A DNA stretch of 64,000 nt, from NCBI RefSeq assembly GCF_002836595.1, contig NZ_PJBB01000003.1:1797001-1861000 (forward strand). The letters are read 5' to 3'. Made by a program: the position numbers and the translations under genes. Origin of the DNA: Tenacibaculum sp. Bg11-29 (GTDB lineage: Bacteria; Bacteroidota; Bacteroidia; Flavobacteriales; Flavobacteriaceae). Below are positions 8,307 to 14,294 of the stretch, piece by piece (positions within the stretch are counted from its first letter, which is position 1; each line of letters starts with the position of its first letter). Below the pieces are notes generated by a model. It saw only the letters and a program-made list of their open reading frames with translations. It had not been told where the DNA came from and searched no databases.

Positions 8307-8492
8307 TTATTGGTTATGACAATACCCGTTCGTAAAGTAATCATTTGTTCTACAAAACATTTGTTCATAGCAACAACCAAAACCACCTGGGCAATCTTGA
8401 TGATTTTCACAAAAAGTAGGCCTACCACCGTTAATTTTTTTCTGTTCTGTTTTATTTAAAACTTTACCTAAGTTTAGAATTGATTTTCTCAT
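8307..8492 (-). CDS. GG-leader precursor 7 with a knottin-like cysteine pattern
   Basis: 61 aa. Leader MRKSILNLGKVLNKTEQ... to INGG (residue 23). The 38-residue cargo has six cysteines spaced C-x5-C-x5-CC-x5-C-x10-C. This C-C-CC-C-C order is the inhibitor cystine knot pattern seen in many eukaryotic toxins and defence peptides. Its start codon is 6 nt after the stop of precursor 8, so the two are translated from one message, and it has no leader element of its own. Fold and activity are inference from spacing only. Confidence 0.85.
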   Translation of the reverse strand: MRKSILNLGKVLNKTEQKKINGGRPTFCENHQDCPGGFGCCYEQMFCRTNDYFTNGYCHNQ

Positions 8493-8498
8493 GATTTA

Positions 8499-8657
8499 TT
8501 AAAAAGGCATAAAATTACAGTATAATTCAGCACAATGCCTGCCAGAATCTTCACATACACCATCGTGATTTGAATCACATTGTTTTCTACCTCCATTAAT
8601 AGACTGTTGTTCCGCTTTATTTAAAGCCTTACCAAAATTTAAAATTGTTTTTTTCAT
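8499..8657 (-). CDS. GG-leader cysteine-rich peptide precursor 8
   Basis: 52 aa from the ATG at 8657 (MKKTILNFGKALNKAEQ... INGG). A longer frame from 8693 is open, but its extra 12 residues run into the leader-element spacer and are absent from all paralogues. Cargo: 29 residues, four cysteines, with acidic DSNHDGVCEDSG. Pseudoknot copy G, with a different stem 2 sequence, lies 27 nt upstream. Confidence 0.83.
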   Translation of the reverse strand: MKKTILNFGKALNKAEQQSINGGRKQCDSNHDGVCEDSGRHCAELYCNFMPF

Positions 8658-8684
8658 TATAATAATATTAATAATTACTTTTGC

Positions 8685-8716
8685 GGTGAACATTTAGAGA
8701 CACTCACCTTTGTGTC
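8685..8716 (-). promoter_or_regulatory. H-type pseudoknot leader element, copy G (rewired stem 2)
   Basis: Stem 1 is GACAC/GTGTC as usual. Stem 2 has changed entirely, to GGTGA paired with TCACC instead of CCTTGA/TCAAGG, yet still pairs perfectly at the same position. This is the strongest covariation among the copies. It ends 27 nt before the start of precursor 8. Confidence 0.75.
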
Positions 8717-8748
8717 TATTCTTCGCGAGAGAATTTTGTTTAAAAATG

Positions 8749-8769
8749 CAAAGCCCTTTTAGGGCTTTG
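8749..8769 (-). terminator. Terminator of the VKOR/thioredoxin fusion gene (copy 1)
   Basis: CAAAGCCC/GGGCTTTG hairpin with a 5-nt loop, followed on the minus strand by CATTTTT. It lies 12 nt after the stop at 8781 and separates this gene from precursors 7 and 8. Confidence 0.8.
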
Positions 8770-8780
8770 TTTTTATAAAT

Positions 8781-10367
8781 TTAGACCATTACCAATGGTT
8801 GATTGTTTTCTTCTAATTCTTCAATAAAAAAGATTAAATCTGTTCTGTTATATTCTTTTGGAAAAGATTTTCCGTTTATTAATATTTCTGGAGTAAAATT
8901 AATAGCATTTTCTGCACACCAGTTACTTCCTTTTTCTAATTCAGAAATATAGTAGTTTACATTATTGCAATTTCCCCATTTTTTTAACCAAGCATCTGTG
9001 TTTCCATCTTCATATATCTCAGACATCGCTTCTAGGCATGTAACCTCTCCTTTTTTATCATGAATTTCTAGTAATTTACTAGTTACTTTAACTAAATTAT
9101 TCTCTTTATCGTCTGCATTAATAGTAAAACGAGTAATTATTTTTACATTTTGATGATATCTGTGTAATATTTCATCAATATGTTTATGAACAGGTTTACA
9201 GTGTCCACAAAAAGGGTTGGTTACTATTACAATTTCTAAGTTCGAATTGGGGTTTCCAAAAATTATTTCTTTACAGTTTTCTATTTGAGTATTTAATAAT
9301 GGAGCTTTTTGTAATAAACTATCAAATAAGGTATAATTTCTTTTAAATTTTACGTTTTCAATTTTTTCTTTCTTTAACTGATGAATATCAGTAAACAAAG
9401 GTTTTAGGTAGTACCAAGATAACCAGTTAGCTAATGCTACTAAGCTAAAAACAATGACATCTGTAATTATGAAATTAGTGTTATAAGTATTTGTAATTAC
9501 AGGAATTAAAGCTTGTAACCATAATACTCCTACAATACTTAAACAAAGTAAACACCATTTTTTTATAACAGCGTATTGGTAGTATAAAGAGTATAAGGTA
9601 ACAGGGATTGCAATCAAACTTATAGTATATGAGATTGTCGGGTTAGTAGCTTGAAGAAAAGTCAAGAGAGTTAACCCAGTAAAGTACAAAATACTAAAAT
9701 CACTTAATTTATAGTTTTTAAATATTTCTGCCCCTTTAGAAGTTAATACAGCATCACAGTCTTTTTTATCATCAGTACCAGAACAAAAAGCATCACCTAT
9801 TGTTGTTTTTAAACCTAATTCTTGTTTTATGATAGCAATACTAATTACAACACCAATTACCGATAAAATTAAATGGATAGGGGTAAATAAAGAGGTTGTA
9901 TTTTGATAAACAACAAATGAAGCTAATAATATTAATGCACTTACTACAATAGTTTGGGTAATATTTGAATTTTTTTCTATAGGTGAGTTTTCTTCAGATT
10001 GTTCTACAGCCACAATAATACCTGTGAATTTTTGAAGAAAATCATTTTCGGAAATTTTATTTTTTTTATTATCAGTACTGATAATAATATAGTTTAGACC
10101 TTCTTTCTCTACAGTAACTAAATCTTTATTCTGTTCAGTGTTAATTTGCGCTATAAAACAATTAGGTAGCTGTGTAAGTGTAGCTGAATTTACAGGTACA
10201 TTAGCAGCTACATTTTCGATATTAAAATGATCTAAGACTCCCGTGATAGCATGTAAACTTGGGTATGAAGGATGGCTTTGTATTTGAAAGAAAAGTTCTT
10301 CTTTGTCAAAAGATATCTTATTTTTCTTTAATAAACGTTGTACTAAGTTGATTAATGTATCTTTCAA
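8781..10367 (-). CDS. C39-like / vitamin K epoxide reductase / thioredoxin fusion protein (copy 1)
   Basis: 528 aa. Residues 1-125 resemble a C39 peptidase domain (HPSYPSLHAITGVLDHF) but lack the catalytic Cys and His. Residues 140-330 form a multi-helix VKOR domain with the loop pair CSGTDDKKDC and active-site C272-x2-C275 (KWCLLC). The C-terminal part is a DsbA/thioredoxin-like domain with C387-GH-C390. VKOR-Trx fusions oxidise substrates using quinone. Here disulfide formation in the exported peptides is the natural inference, with the dead C39 domain perhaps binding leaders. The start is TTG (10367); the paralogue has an ATG 11 codons further upstream. Confidence 0.9.
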   Translation of the reverse strand: MKDTLINLVQRLLKKNKISFDKEELFFQIQSHPSYPSLHAITGVLDHFNIENVAANVPVNSATLTQLPNCFIAQINTEQNKDLVTVEKEGLNYIIISTDNKKNKISENDFLQKFTGIIVAVEQSEENSPIEKNSNITQTIVVSALILLASFVVYQNTTSLFTPIHLILSVIGVVISIAIIKQELGLKTTIGDAFCSGTDDKKDCDAVLTSKGAEIFKNYKLSDFSILYFTGLTLLTFLQATNPTISYTISLIAIPVTLYSLYYQYAVIKKWCLLCLSIVGVLWLQALIPVITNTYNTNFIITDVIVFSLVALANWLSWYYLKPLFTDIHQLKKEKIENVKFKRNYTLFDSLLQKAPLLNTQIENCKEIIFGNPNSNLEIVIVTNPFCGHCKPVHKHIDEILHRYHQNVKIITRFTINADDKENNLVKVTSKLLEIHDKKGEVTCLEAMSEIYEDGNTDAWLKKWGNCNNVNYYISELEKGSNWCAENAINFTPEILINGKSFPKEYNRTDLIFFIEELEENNQPLVMV

Positions 10368-10440
10368 AAGGCGTAATTTTTTTAGGTAATAATTTTTGTT
10401 TTTCCAAAGCTATTTTTTTAATTCTAATAAAACTAAAAAA

Positions 10441-10485
10441 AAACCATAATAAAAGTAAGGTTAAGCCTTACTTTTATTATGGTTT
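10441..10485 (-). terminator. Strong 20-bp stem terminator of the regulator gene
   Basis: A perfect 20-bp stem (10441-10460 with 10466-10485) around a 5-nt loop, with an A run on one side and a T run on the other. It lies between the regulator gene (stop at 10566) and the VKOR fusion start (10367), and can terminate in both directions. Confidence 0.8.
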
Positions 10486-10565
10486 TTTTCTTTATATATT
10501 AATATAATTTGCTTATGGTAAATGAAAGAATATGATATAAAATATATAAGTGCAAAAGTGAAACT

Positions 10566-11246
10566 TTATATGAAGCCTTTCTCTTTAGCTGTTAATATGA
10601 GTTCTCTGTCGCCTTTATCTTTTACATTAAATATTTTTTTCAAGTGACGTTTCCTTTTTTCAATACTCGCTGCGGATAACGGAATATAGTTCGGCATGTC
10701 TTTCATTCTGGCTCCGATTGATAGTTCGTATAATATTTTTCGATCTACACTATCAATTAAAAAGTTTGAAGAAATTTCTTTTCTTAAAAGTCTTAAAATA
10801 GATTTACTATAAAAAAGATCATCATTAATAACAGAATTTACAGCTGTTTTAAACTCACTAGAAGTCAAATCTCTTTTTAAAATAAACCCTTCTGGATTTA
10901 TTGTTTTAAAAATATTATGAATTCTAAAATTATCATCAGATGTTGTTGAAATAATAATTTTAGTATCGGGTAATGTTTTTCTTATTGTAGTAGCCAAATC
11001 CTCTCCAGATATCTTTTTTTCATCAATTTTTTGAGAGAATTTTAACTCTAAAATTGCTATATCGAGGGTTAGATTGTTTTTGTTTATTCTGTTTATTATG
11101 TCGTACCCTCCTTCAGCACAGTGCGCTAGGTTTGTGTTTAAAGATTGGTTATTTGTCTTGTTTATTGAGTTAATTAGGCTTTTGTATGCTTCACATATTA
11201 AAGGGCAGCTATCTATGATTAGAATAGATTTTTTTTCTTTTTTCAT
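10566..11246 (-). CDS. Atypical LuxR-family response regulator
   Basis: 226 aa from Met at 11246 (MKKEKKSILIIDS), chosen over 11300 because the receiver domain begins there. The receiver keeps the switch Lys (FILKRD), but the phosphoacceptor Asp is Glu (DIAILEL) and the second acidic residue is Ser (IDSCPL). It may therefore act without phosphorylation. The C-terminal helix-turn-helix (IPLSAASIEKRKRHLKKIFNVKD) is of the LuxR/FixJ type. It is the only regulator in the peptide locus and lies between the two tandem units. No histidine kinase is adjacent. Confidence 0.85.
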   Translation of the reverse strand: MKKEKKSILIIDSCPLICEAYKSLINSINKTNNQSLNTNLAHCAEGGYDIINRINKNNLTLDIAILELKFSQKIDEKKISGEDLATTIRKTLPDTKIIISTTSDDNFRIHNIFKTINPEGFILKRDLTSSEFKTAVNSVINDDLFYSKSILRLLRKEISSNFLIDSVDRKILYELSIGARMKDMPNYIPLSAASIEKRKRHLKKIFNVKDKGDRELILTAKEKGFI

Positions 11247-11335
11247 AAAGAGGAGTTTAAGGAAGCAGTATGGCTTGGGTAAATTTAAGTTTAAAAACAA
11301 GTAATTACAATACCCATTACCCCTAATTAATAAAT

Positions 11336-11380
11336 AGGGATATCCCTAATAAAATAGGAGTAACCCTATTTCCTTTAACA
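11336..11380. promoter_or_regulatory. Nested palindromes in front of the regulator gene
   Basis: AGGGATATCCCT (11336-11347) is a perfect palindrome. It is followed by AATAGGAGTAACCCTATT (about 11354-11371). The AATAGGG/CCCTATT halves can also pair over the whole region. The position upstream of the regulator gene and downstream of hlyD copy 2 fits an operator or an attenuator hairpin. No direct evidence separates these options. Confidence 0.35.
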
Positions 11381-11413
11381 TTTCTTTAACGTTTTATTTA
11401 ATGAAAGAATGTT

Positions 11414-12700
11414 TTATTTAATAATATTTCTTAATTGATAGAAAAAACGTTCTATCAATCGTAAATCTTCAGTTATGATATCAGCAGTCCCTTTCATTTC
11501 TTGTCTGAAAGCAATTGTTTTTCCGTAGCTAGTTTTTAAATCTTGAGGCAGTTCAACATCTATTAGGTAATTCCCTTTTAAGTCTGGTAGTTGTGAAATA
11601 GAAAGAACTTTTCCGTTTAATTCACCAAATTCATCTGAAGGGTAATTTAAAAGTTTTATTTGAACTTTTTGCCCTTTTTTTATTTTACCAGAGTTTGCAG
11701 CAGGTGCTTTTATTTTTCCAATAAACGAGTTATCTTTAGTAGGAATAATTATAAAAATCAACTCATCTGTTTTTACAGTTTGATTCTTATTCCAAAAAGA
11801 TAAAAAAGATACTTTACCATATATAGATGAAGTTAAAGCATATTTTTTCTCCCAATCTTTTATAGCTTTTTTTAAATATAAAAAAGATTGAATTGCTTTC
11901 TTTTTTAAGCGACTATCGTTTTGAGTTTTTTTAATAGAAGTTCCCTCTAAGTTTTTGTTAGAATTATTTATCAATTCTCTAATTTGAGAAATAGAGGCCT
12001 CTAAACTTTTATAGGATCTTTTAGATTGTAAAAATTCAATTTCTTTTTGTTCTTTTTCTTTGGCAGAAATAACCCCTTGAGCAAACATTTTTTTACTTCT
12101 ATTAAGATCTTTTTCTTTAAATTCTAATTCTTTTTTGTTTAGATTTTTTTGTGATAACAAAATTTGCAACCTTCCTTTTGCTTCAATGACAGACATTTTG
12201 TTAGCAAAGGTTTCTGATTTGTAGGGAGTAAGCTTATTGTTTAAAACATATTCAGAATAGTCGTTCTCAAATTGAGAGAAACTAGTAGTAATATCTCCTA
12301 AAACAAGAAACGGAAGTTTTTCAATAGGAAATGAAAAATTATTATTATAAGTTATAGTATCTGTAATGCTTTTTAAAAGTAAAACATCTTTATATGAAGC
12401 GCTATTGTCAATCACGGCCAATACTTCATTTTCTGAAACGTTTTTATCTTCACTTGTTAAAAATATTTCAAATTTACCTGTTGATTTAGCATATATTTTT
12501 TCAGGAGGAAAAAAGGTTGTTACCATCACTTCAGAAGAAATAACATCGGGATATTTTACAAACCATGTAATGAAAAGTAACATTACTATGAGCCCCAAAA
12601 ACAGTGTATTTCCCCAGCGAATCATCCAGTTAGGTACGTGACTTAATATTTCTTGTACTTCTTCACTTCGTATTTCTATGTTTTGGGTAATTTGTGGCAT
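11414..12700 (-). CDS. HlyD family secretion adaptor (copy 2)
   Basis: 428 aa, collinear with the adaptor at 3388 and differing by scattered substitutions and one residue in length. It has the same single transmembrane helix (residues 27-50), central coiled coil and C-terminal beta segment. It presumably pairs with the PCAT at 14295 in a TolC-dependent exporter. The N-terminal start MPQITQNIEIRSEE also appears as a broken remnant at about 13062-13119, evidence that further copies once existed. Confidence 0.92.
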   Translation of the reverse strand: MPQITQNIEIRSEEVQEILSHVPNWMIRWGNTLFLGLIVMLLFITWFVKYPDVISSEVMVTTFFPPEKIYAKSTGKFEIFLTSEDKNVSENEVLAVIDNSASYKDVLLLKSITDTITYNNNFSFPIEKLPFLVLGDITTSFSQFENDYSEYVLNNKLTPYKSETFANKMSVIEAKGRLQILLSQKNLNKKELEFKEKDLNRSKKMFAQGVISAKEKEQKEIEFLQSKRSYKSLEASISQIRELINNSNKNLEGTSIKKTQNDSRLKKKAIQSFLYLKKAIKDWEKKYALTSSIYGKVSFLSFWNKNQTVKTDELIFIIIPTKDNSFIGKIKAPAANSGKIKKGQKVQIKLLNYPSDEFGELNGKVLSISQLPDLKGNYLIDVELPQDLKTSYGKTIAFRQEMKGTADIITEDLRLIERFFYQLRNIIK

Positions 12701-12720
12701 TTTTAGTTTTTTATTTAACG

Positions 12721-12746
12721 AAAGAGGGAGAAATATCTCCCTCTTT
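12721..12746 (-). terminator. Hairpin between precursor 9 and hlyD copy 2
   Basis: AAAGAGGGAGA pairs with TCTCCCTCTTT around a 4-nt loop. It holds the same position as the hairpin at 4702 in the first unit, between a precursor stop and the hlyD start. Confidence 0.65.
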
Positions 12747-12789
12747 GTGAATTAAGCGCTTATATAGTTTTACTTTTAAATAAAGTTAA

Positions 12790-12969
12790 TTAATGACAAG
12801 GCTGAGCTATAACAGTTTTATCCATAACGCATTGTGAATGATCCCAAAAACAATTACAAGGACACTCGCCCATTTCCATGCTACATATTATATATCTACC
12901 ACCTCCATTAATTTGTTTTTGTTTTGCTTTGTTTAAAGCTTTTCCTAAGTTTAAAATTGATTTTTTCAT
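12790..12969 (-). CDS. GG-leader cysteine-rich peptide precursor 9
   Basis: 59 aa from ATG 12969 (MKKSILNLGKALNKAKQ... INGG). An in-frame Met at 13023 lies inside the leader RNA element and is not used. The 36-residue cargo has six cysteines, three of them clustered as ECPCNC, and ends QPCH. Pseudoknot copy H is 29 nt upstream. It is followed by the hairpin at 12721 and hlyD copy 2. Confidence 0.84.
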   Translation of the reverse strand: MKKSILNLGKALNKAKQKQINGGGRYIICSMEMGECPCNCFWDHSQCVMDKTVIAQPCH

Positions 12970-12998
12970 ATTAATATGATTTAAAAATTTGATTAAAT

Positions 12999-13033
12999 CC
13001 TTGAGTAATTTAAAGACACCCAAGGTTTGTGTC
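12999..13033 (-). promoter_or_regulatory. H-type pseudoknot leader element, copy H
   Basis: Stem 1 is GACAC/GTGTC. Stem 2 is CCTTG/CAAGG plus one G-U pair. The layout matches copy A, and it ends 29 nt before the precursor at 12969. Confidence 0.65.
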
Positions 13034-13061
13034 TATTCCCCGCAAGAGAATTTTAGTTTTA

Positions 13062-13119
13062 TAATATTCTTTTGAATTCCTTCTCTTCGTATTTCTATTT
13101 GTGAAATATTTTGTGGTAT
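13062..13119 (-). pseudogene. Remnant of an hlyD 5' end
   Basis: Reading the minus strand from 13119 gives IPQNISQIEIRREGIQ, clearly the start of HlyD (MPQITQNIEIRSEEVQ) with the ATG changed to ATA. Homology stops after about 18 codons, where it runs into the upstream hairpin of pseudoknot copy H. The hairpin at 13135-13160 upstream matches the position of those preceding the intact hlyD genes. It looks like the scar of a deleted third unit. Confidence 0.75.
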
Positions 13120-13134
13120 TTGGAATATTAAAAA

Positions 13135-13160
13135 GGAATAGGAATGTGTATTCCTATTCC
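13135..13160 (-). terminator. Hairpin upstream of the hlyD remnant
   Basis: GGAATAGGAAT pairs with ATTCCTATTCC around a 4-nt loop. It follows the stop of precursor 10 and precedes the hlyD remnant, as at 4702 and 12721. Confidence 0.6.
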
Positions 13161-13183
13161 AGAAATTAGAATATAAGAGATAA

Positions 13184-13357
13184 TTAATTTAAACCTCCGT
13201 CATCACAAACAGTTACTAGTACCCAACCAGTTCCATTATGTTCTAAATGTGAATAACAATAATCACCTTCTTTTTTTAGATTGTGTACATCACCACCATT
13301 AATAGTTTTTTGCTCTGCTTTATTTAAAGCCTTACCTAATTTATTTAAATTTTTCAT
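13184..13357 (-). CDS. GG-leader peptide precursor 10 (two cysteines)
   Basis: 57 aa. The leader is one residue shorter (MKNLNKLGKALNKAEQKT to INGG, residue 22). The 35-residue cargo has only two cysteines and ends VTVCDDGGLN, sharing CDDGG with precursor 6. Start ATG 13357, stop 13184-13186. Pseudoknot copy I is 29 nt upstream. Confidence 0.8.
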   Translation of the reverse strand: MKNLNKLGKALNKAEQKTINGGDVHNLKKEGDYCYSHLEHNGTGWVLVTVCDDGGLN

Positions 13358-13386
13358 TTTAAAATAATTTATAAAATTGATTAAAT

Positions 13387-13420
13387 TCTTGATTATTTAA
13401 CGACATTCAAGATTTATGTC
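13387..13420 (-). promoter_or_regulatory. H-type pseudoknot leader element, copy I
   Basis: Both stems carry compensatory changes relative to copy A: stem 1 is GACAT/ATGTC and stem 2 is TCTTGA/TCAAGA. Linker lengths are unchanged (3, 0, 9). It ends 29 nt before the precursor at 13357. Confidence 0.72.
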
Positions 13421-13460
13421 TACTCTTTGCTAGAGAATGGTTTAATTTCTTCTGATATCA

Positions 13461-13640
13461 TCAAAAAAACAGACAGAATGGAATTCCTCTATCTCGGCAT
13501 AATTGATTATATGGTACTCTTGTTATTAATTGAAGTGAATTAACTTTGTGTTGATAGAAATCATCTAATAGACAGTTAATTCATCACGATTAATAGTATT
13601 TTGTTTCGTTTTATTTAATTCTTAAGTAATATTGTGAGTT
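13461..13640 (-). pseudogene. Decayed GG-leader precursor
   Basis: The minus strand around 13613-13576 encodes LNKTKQNTINRDE, a leader whose GG has become RD. Frameshifts and a stop replace its first third. A second frame further on gives NQLCRDRGIPFCLFF followed by a stop at 13461, resembling a cysteine-containing cargo end. No continuous reading frame joins them. Confidence 0.65.
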
Positions 13641-13844
13641 TTATTCGAAACAACCATTGTCGATATTATGACAATTTGCAGCACCAGGATAGTTATTTAT
13701 TTGGTTACAAGGTATACAATAGGGATCATCAGTAGCGAAGCAAAGATTAATTCTTGCATAATAATCACAATTATTACCTCCTATAACTAATTTTTGTTCT
13801 GCTTTGTTTAAAGCTTCGCCTATTTTTAAAATTGATTTTTTCAT
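13641..13844 (-). CDS. GG-leader cysteine-rich peptide precursor 11
   Basis: 67 aa. The leader is somewhat diverged (MKKSILKIGEALNKAEQ then LVIGG instead of INGG, GG at 22-23). The 44-residue cargo has six cysteines and CIPCNQINNYPGAANC, paralogous to precursor 3 in the other unit. The leader element upstream (13871-13900) is partly degenerate. Confidence 0.83.
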   Translation of the reverse strand: MKKSILKIGEALNKAEQKLVIGGNNCDYYARINLCFATDDPYCIPCNQINNYPGAANCHNIDNGCFE

Positions 13845-13922
13845 AATTAAAAAATAATAAAATTGATAAAACCCTTGAGTAATTTAAAGACACCCAGGGG
13901 TATGTTTTTTTGAGATTAAAAA

Positions 13923-14126
13923 TTAATCACGCATGCAGATTTGAGTAAAATCAGGTTCGCAACTATCGTCGTTTCCACTTTTCTTGCAACAAGCAGAACA
14001 TATAATGCCATAATCGCCAGATCCTACTATATGGCACCCTGAAGTATCAAAAAAGAAACCACCATTAATTTCTTTTTGTTCCGCTTTATTTAAAGCTTTC
14101 CCTAGGTTTAAAATTGATTTTTTCAT
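13923..14126 (-). CDS. GG-leader cysteine-rich peptide precursor 12
   Basis: 67 aa with the canonical leader (MKKSILNLGKALNKAEQ... INGG, residue 23). The 44-residue cargo has six cysteines (CSACC in the middle) and starts with three phenylalanines. It is the precursor directly downstream of PCAT copy 2. Pseudoknot copy K lies 29 nt upstream. Confidence 0.85.
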   Translation of the reverse strand: MKKSILNLGKALNKAEQKEINGGFFFDTSGCHIVGSGDYGIICSACCKKSGNDDSCEPDFTQICMRD

Positions 14127-14155
14127 AATTAAAAGATTAATAATTTTGATTAAAT

Positions 14156-14189
14156 CTTTGAAAATTTAAAGACATTCAAAGTTTCTGTC
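14156..14189 (-). promoter_or_regulatory. H-type pseudoknot leader element, copy K
   Basis: Stem 2 is CTTTGA/TCAAAG, compensatory to CCTTGA/TCAAGG. Stem 1 is GACAG/ATGTC, with four pairs kept. It ends 29 nt before the precursor at 14126. Confidence 0.65.
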
Positions 14190-14211
14190 TATTCCTCGCG
14201 AGAGAATTTTT

Positions 14212-14283
14212 TTGCCATTTCGAATGAAATGATGTAATTTTATTTATATAAATTACATCGTGATTTTTTCTGTTCGTAATAAC
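14212..14283. repeat. REP-like imperfect palindrome, copy 2 (degenerate)
   Basis: It occupies the same position relative to PCAT copy 2 as the palindrome at 5527 does to copy 1. The central arms GTAATTT/AAATTAC are intact, while the outer arms are eroded (GCCATT/AATAAC). Confidence 0.5.
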
Positions 14284-14294
14284 GTTTATATACT

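Noticed and set aside
8246..8459. Open frames on both strands overlapping precursor 7
   Set aside because: They are out-of-frame shadows of the precursor, without leader similarity or coding character.
8499..8693. Longer N-terminus (12 extra residues) for precursor 8
   Set aside because: The added residues fall in the spacer after the pseudoknot and no paralogue has them; the conserved MKK start is at 8657.
12790..13023. Longer N-terminus for precursor 9 starting at 13023
   Set aside because: The extra 18 codons would be translated from the conserved RNA element itself. The leader start is at 12969.
2795..14126. Lanthipeptide or sactipeptide cluster
   Set aside because: No LanM, LanBC or radical SAM maturase is encoded between 1 and 21000; VKOR/thioredoxin proteins point to disulfides instead.
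2975..14212. Reading the repeated leader element as a CRISPR array
   Set aside because: The copies are 34 nt but lie one per gene at a fixed distance from start codons, with unequal kilobase spacing and no spacers.
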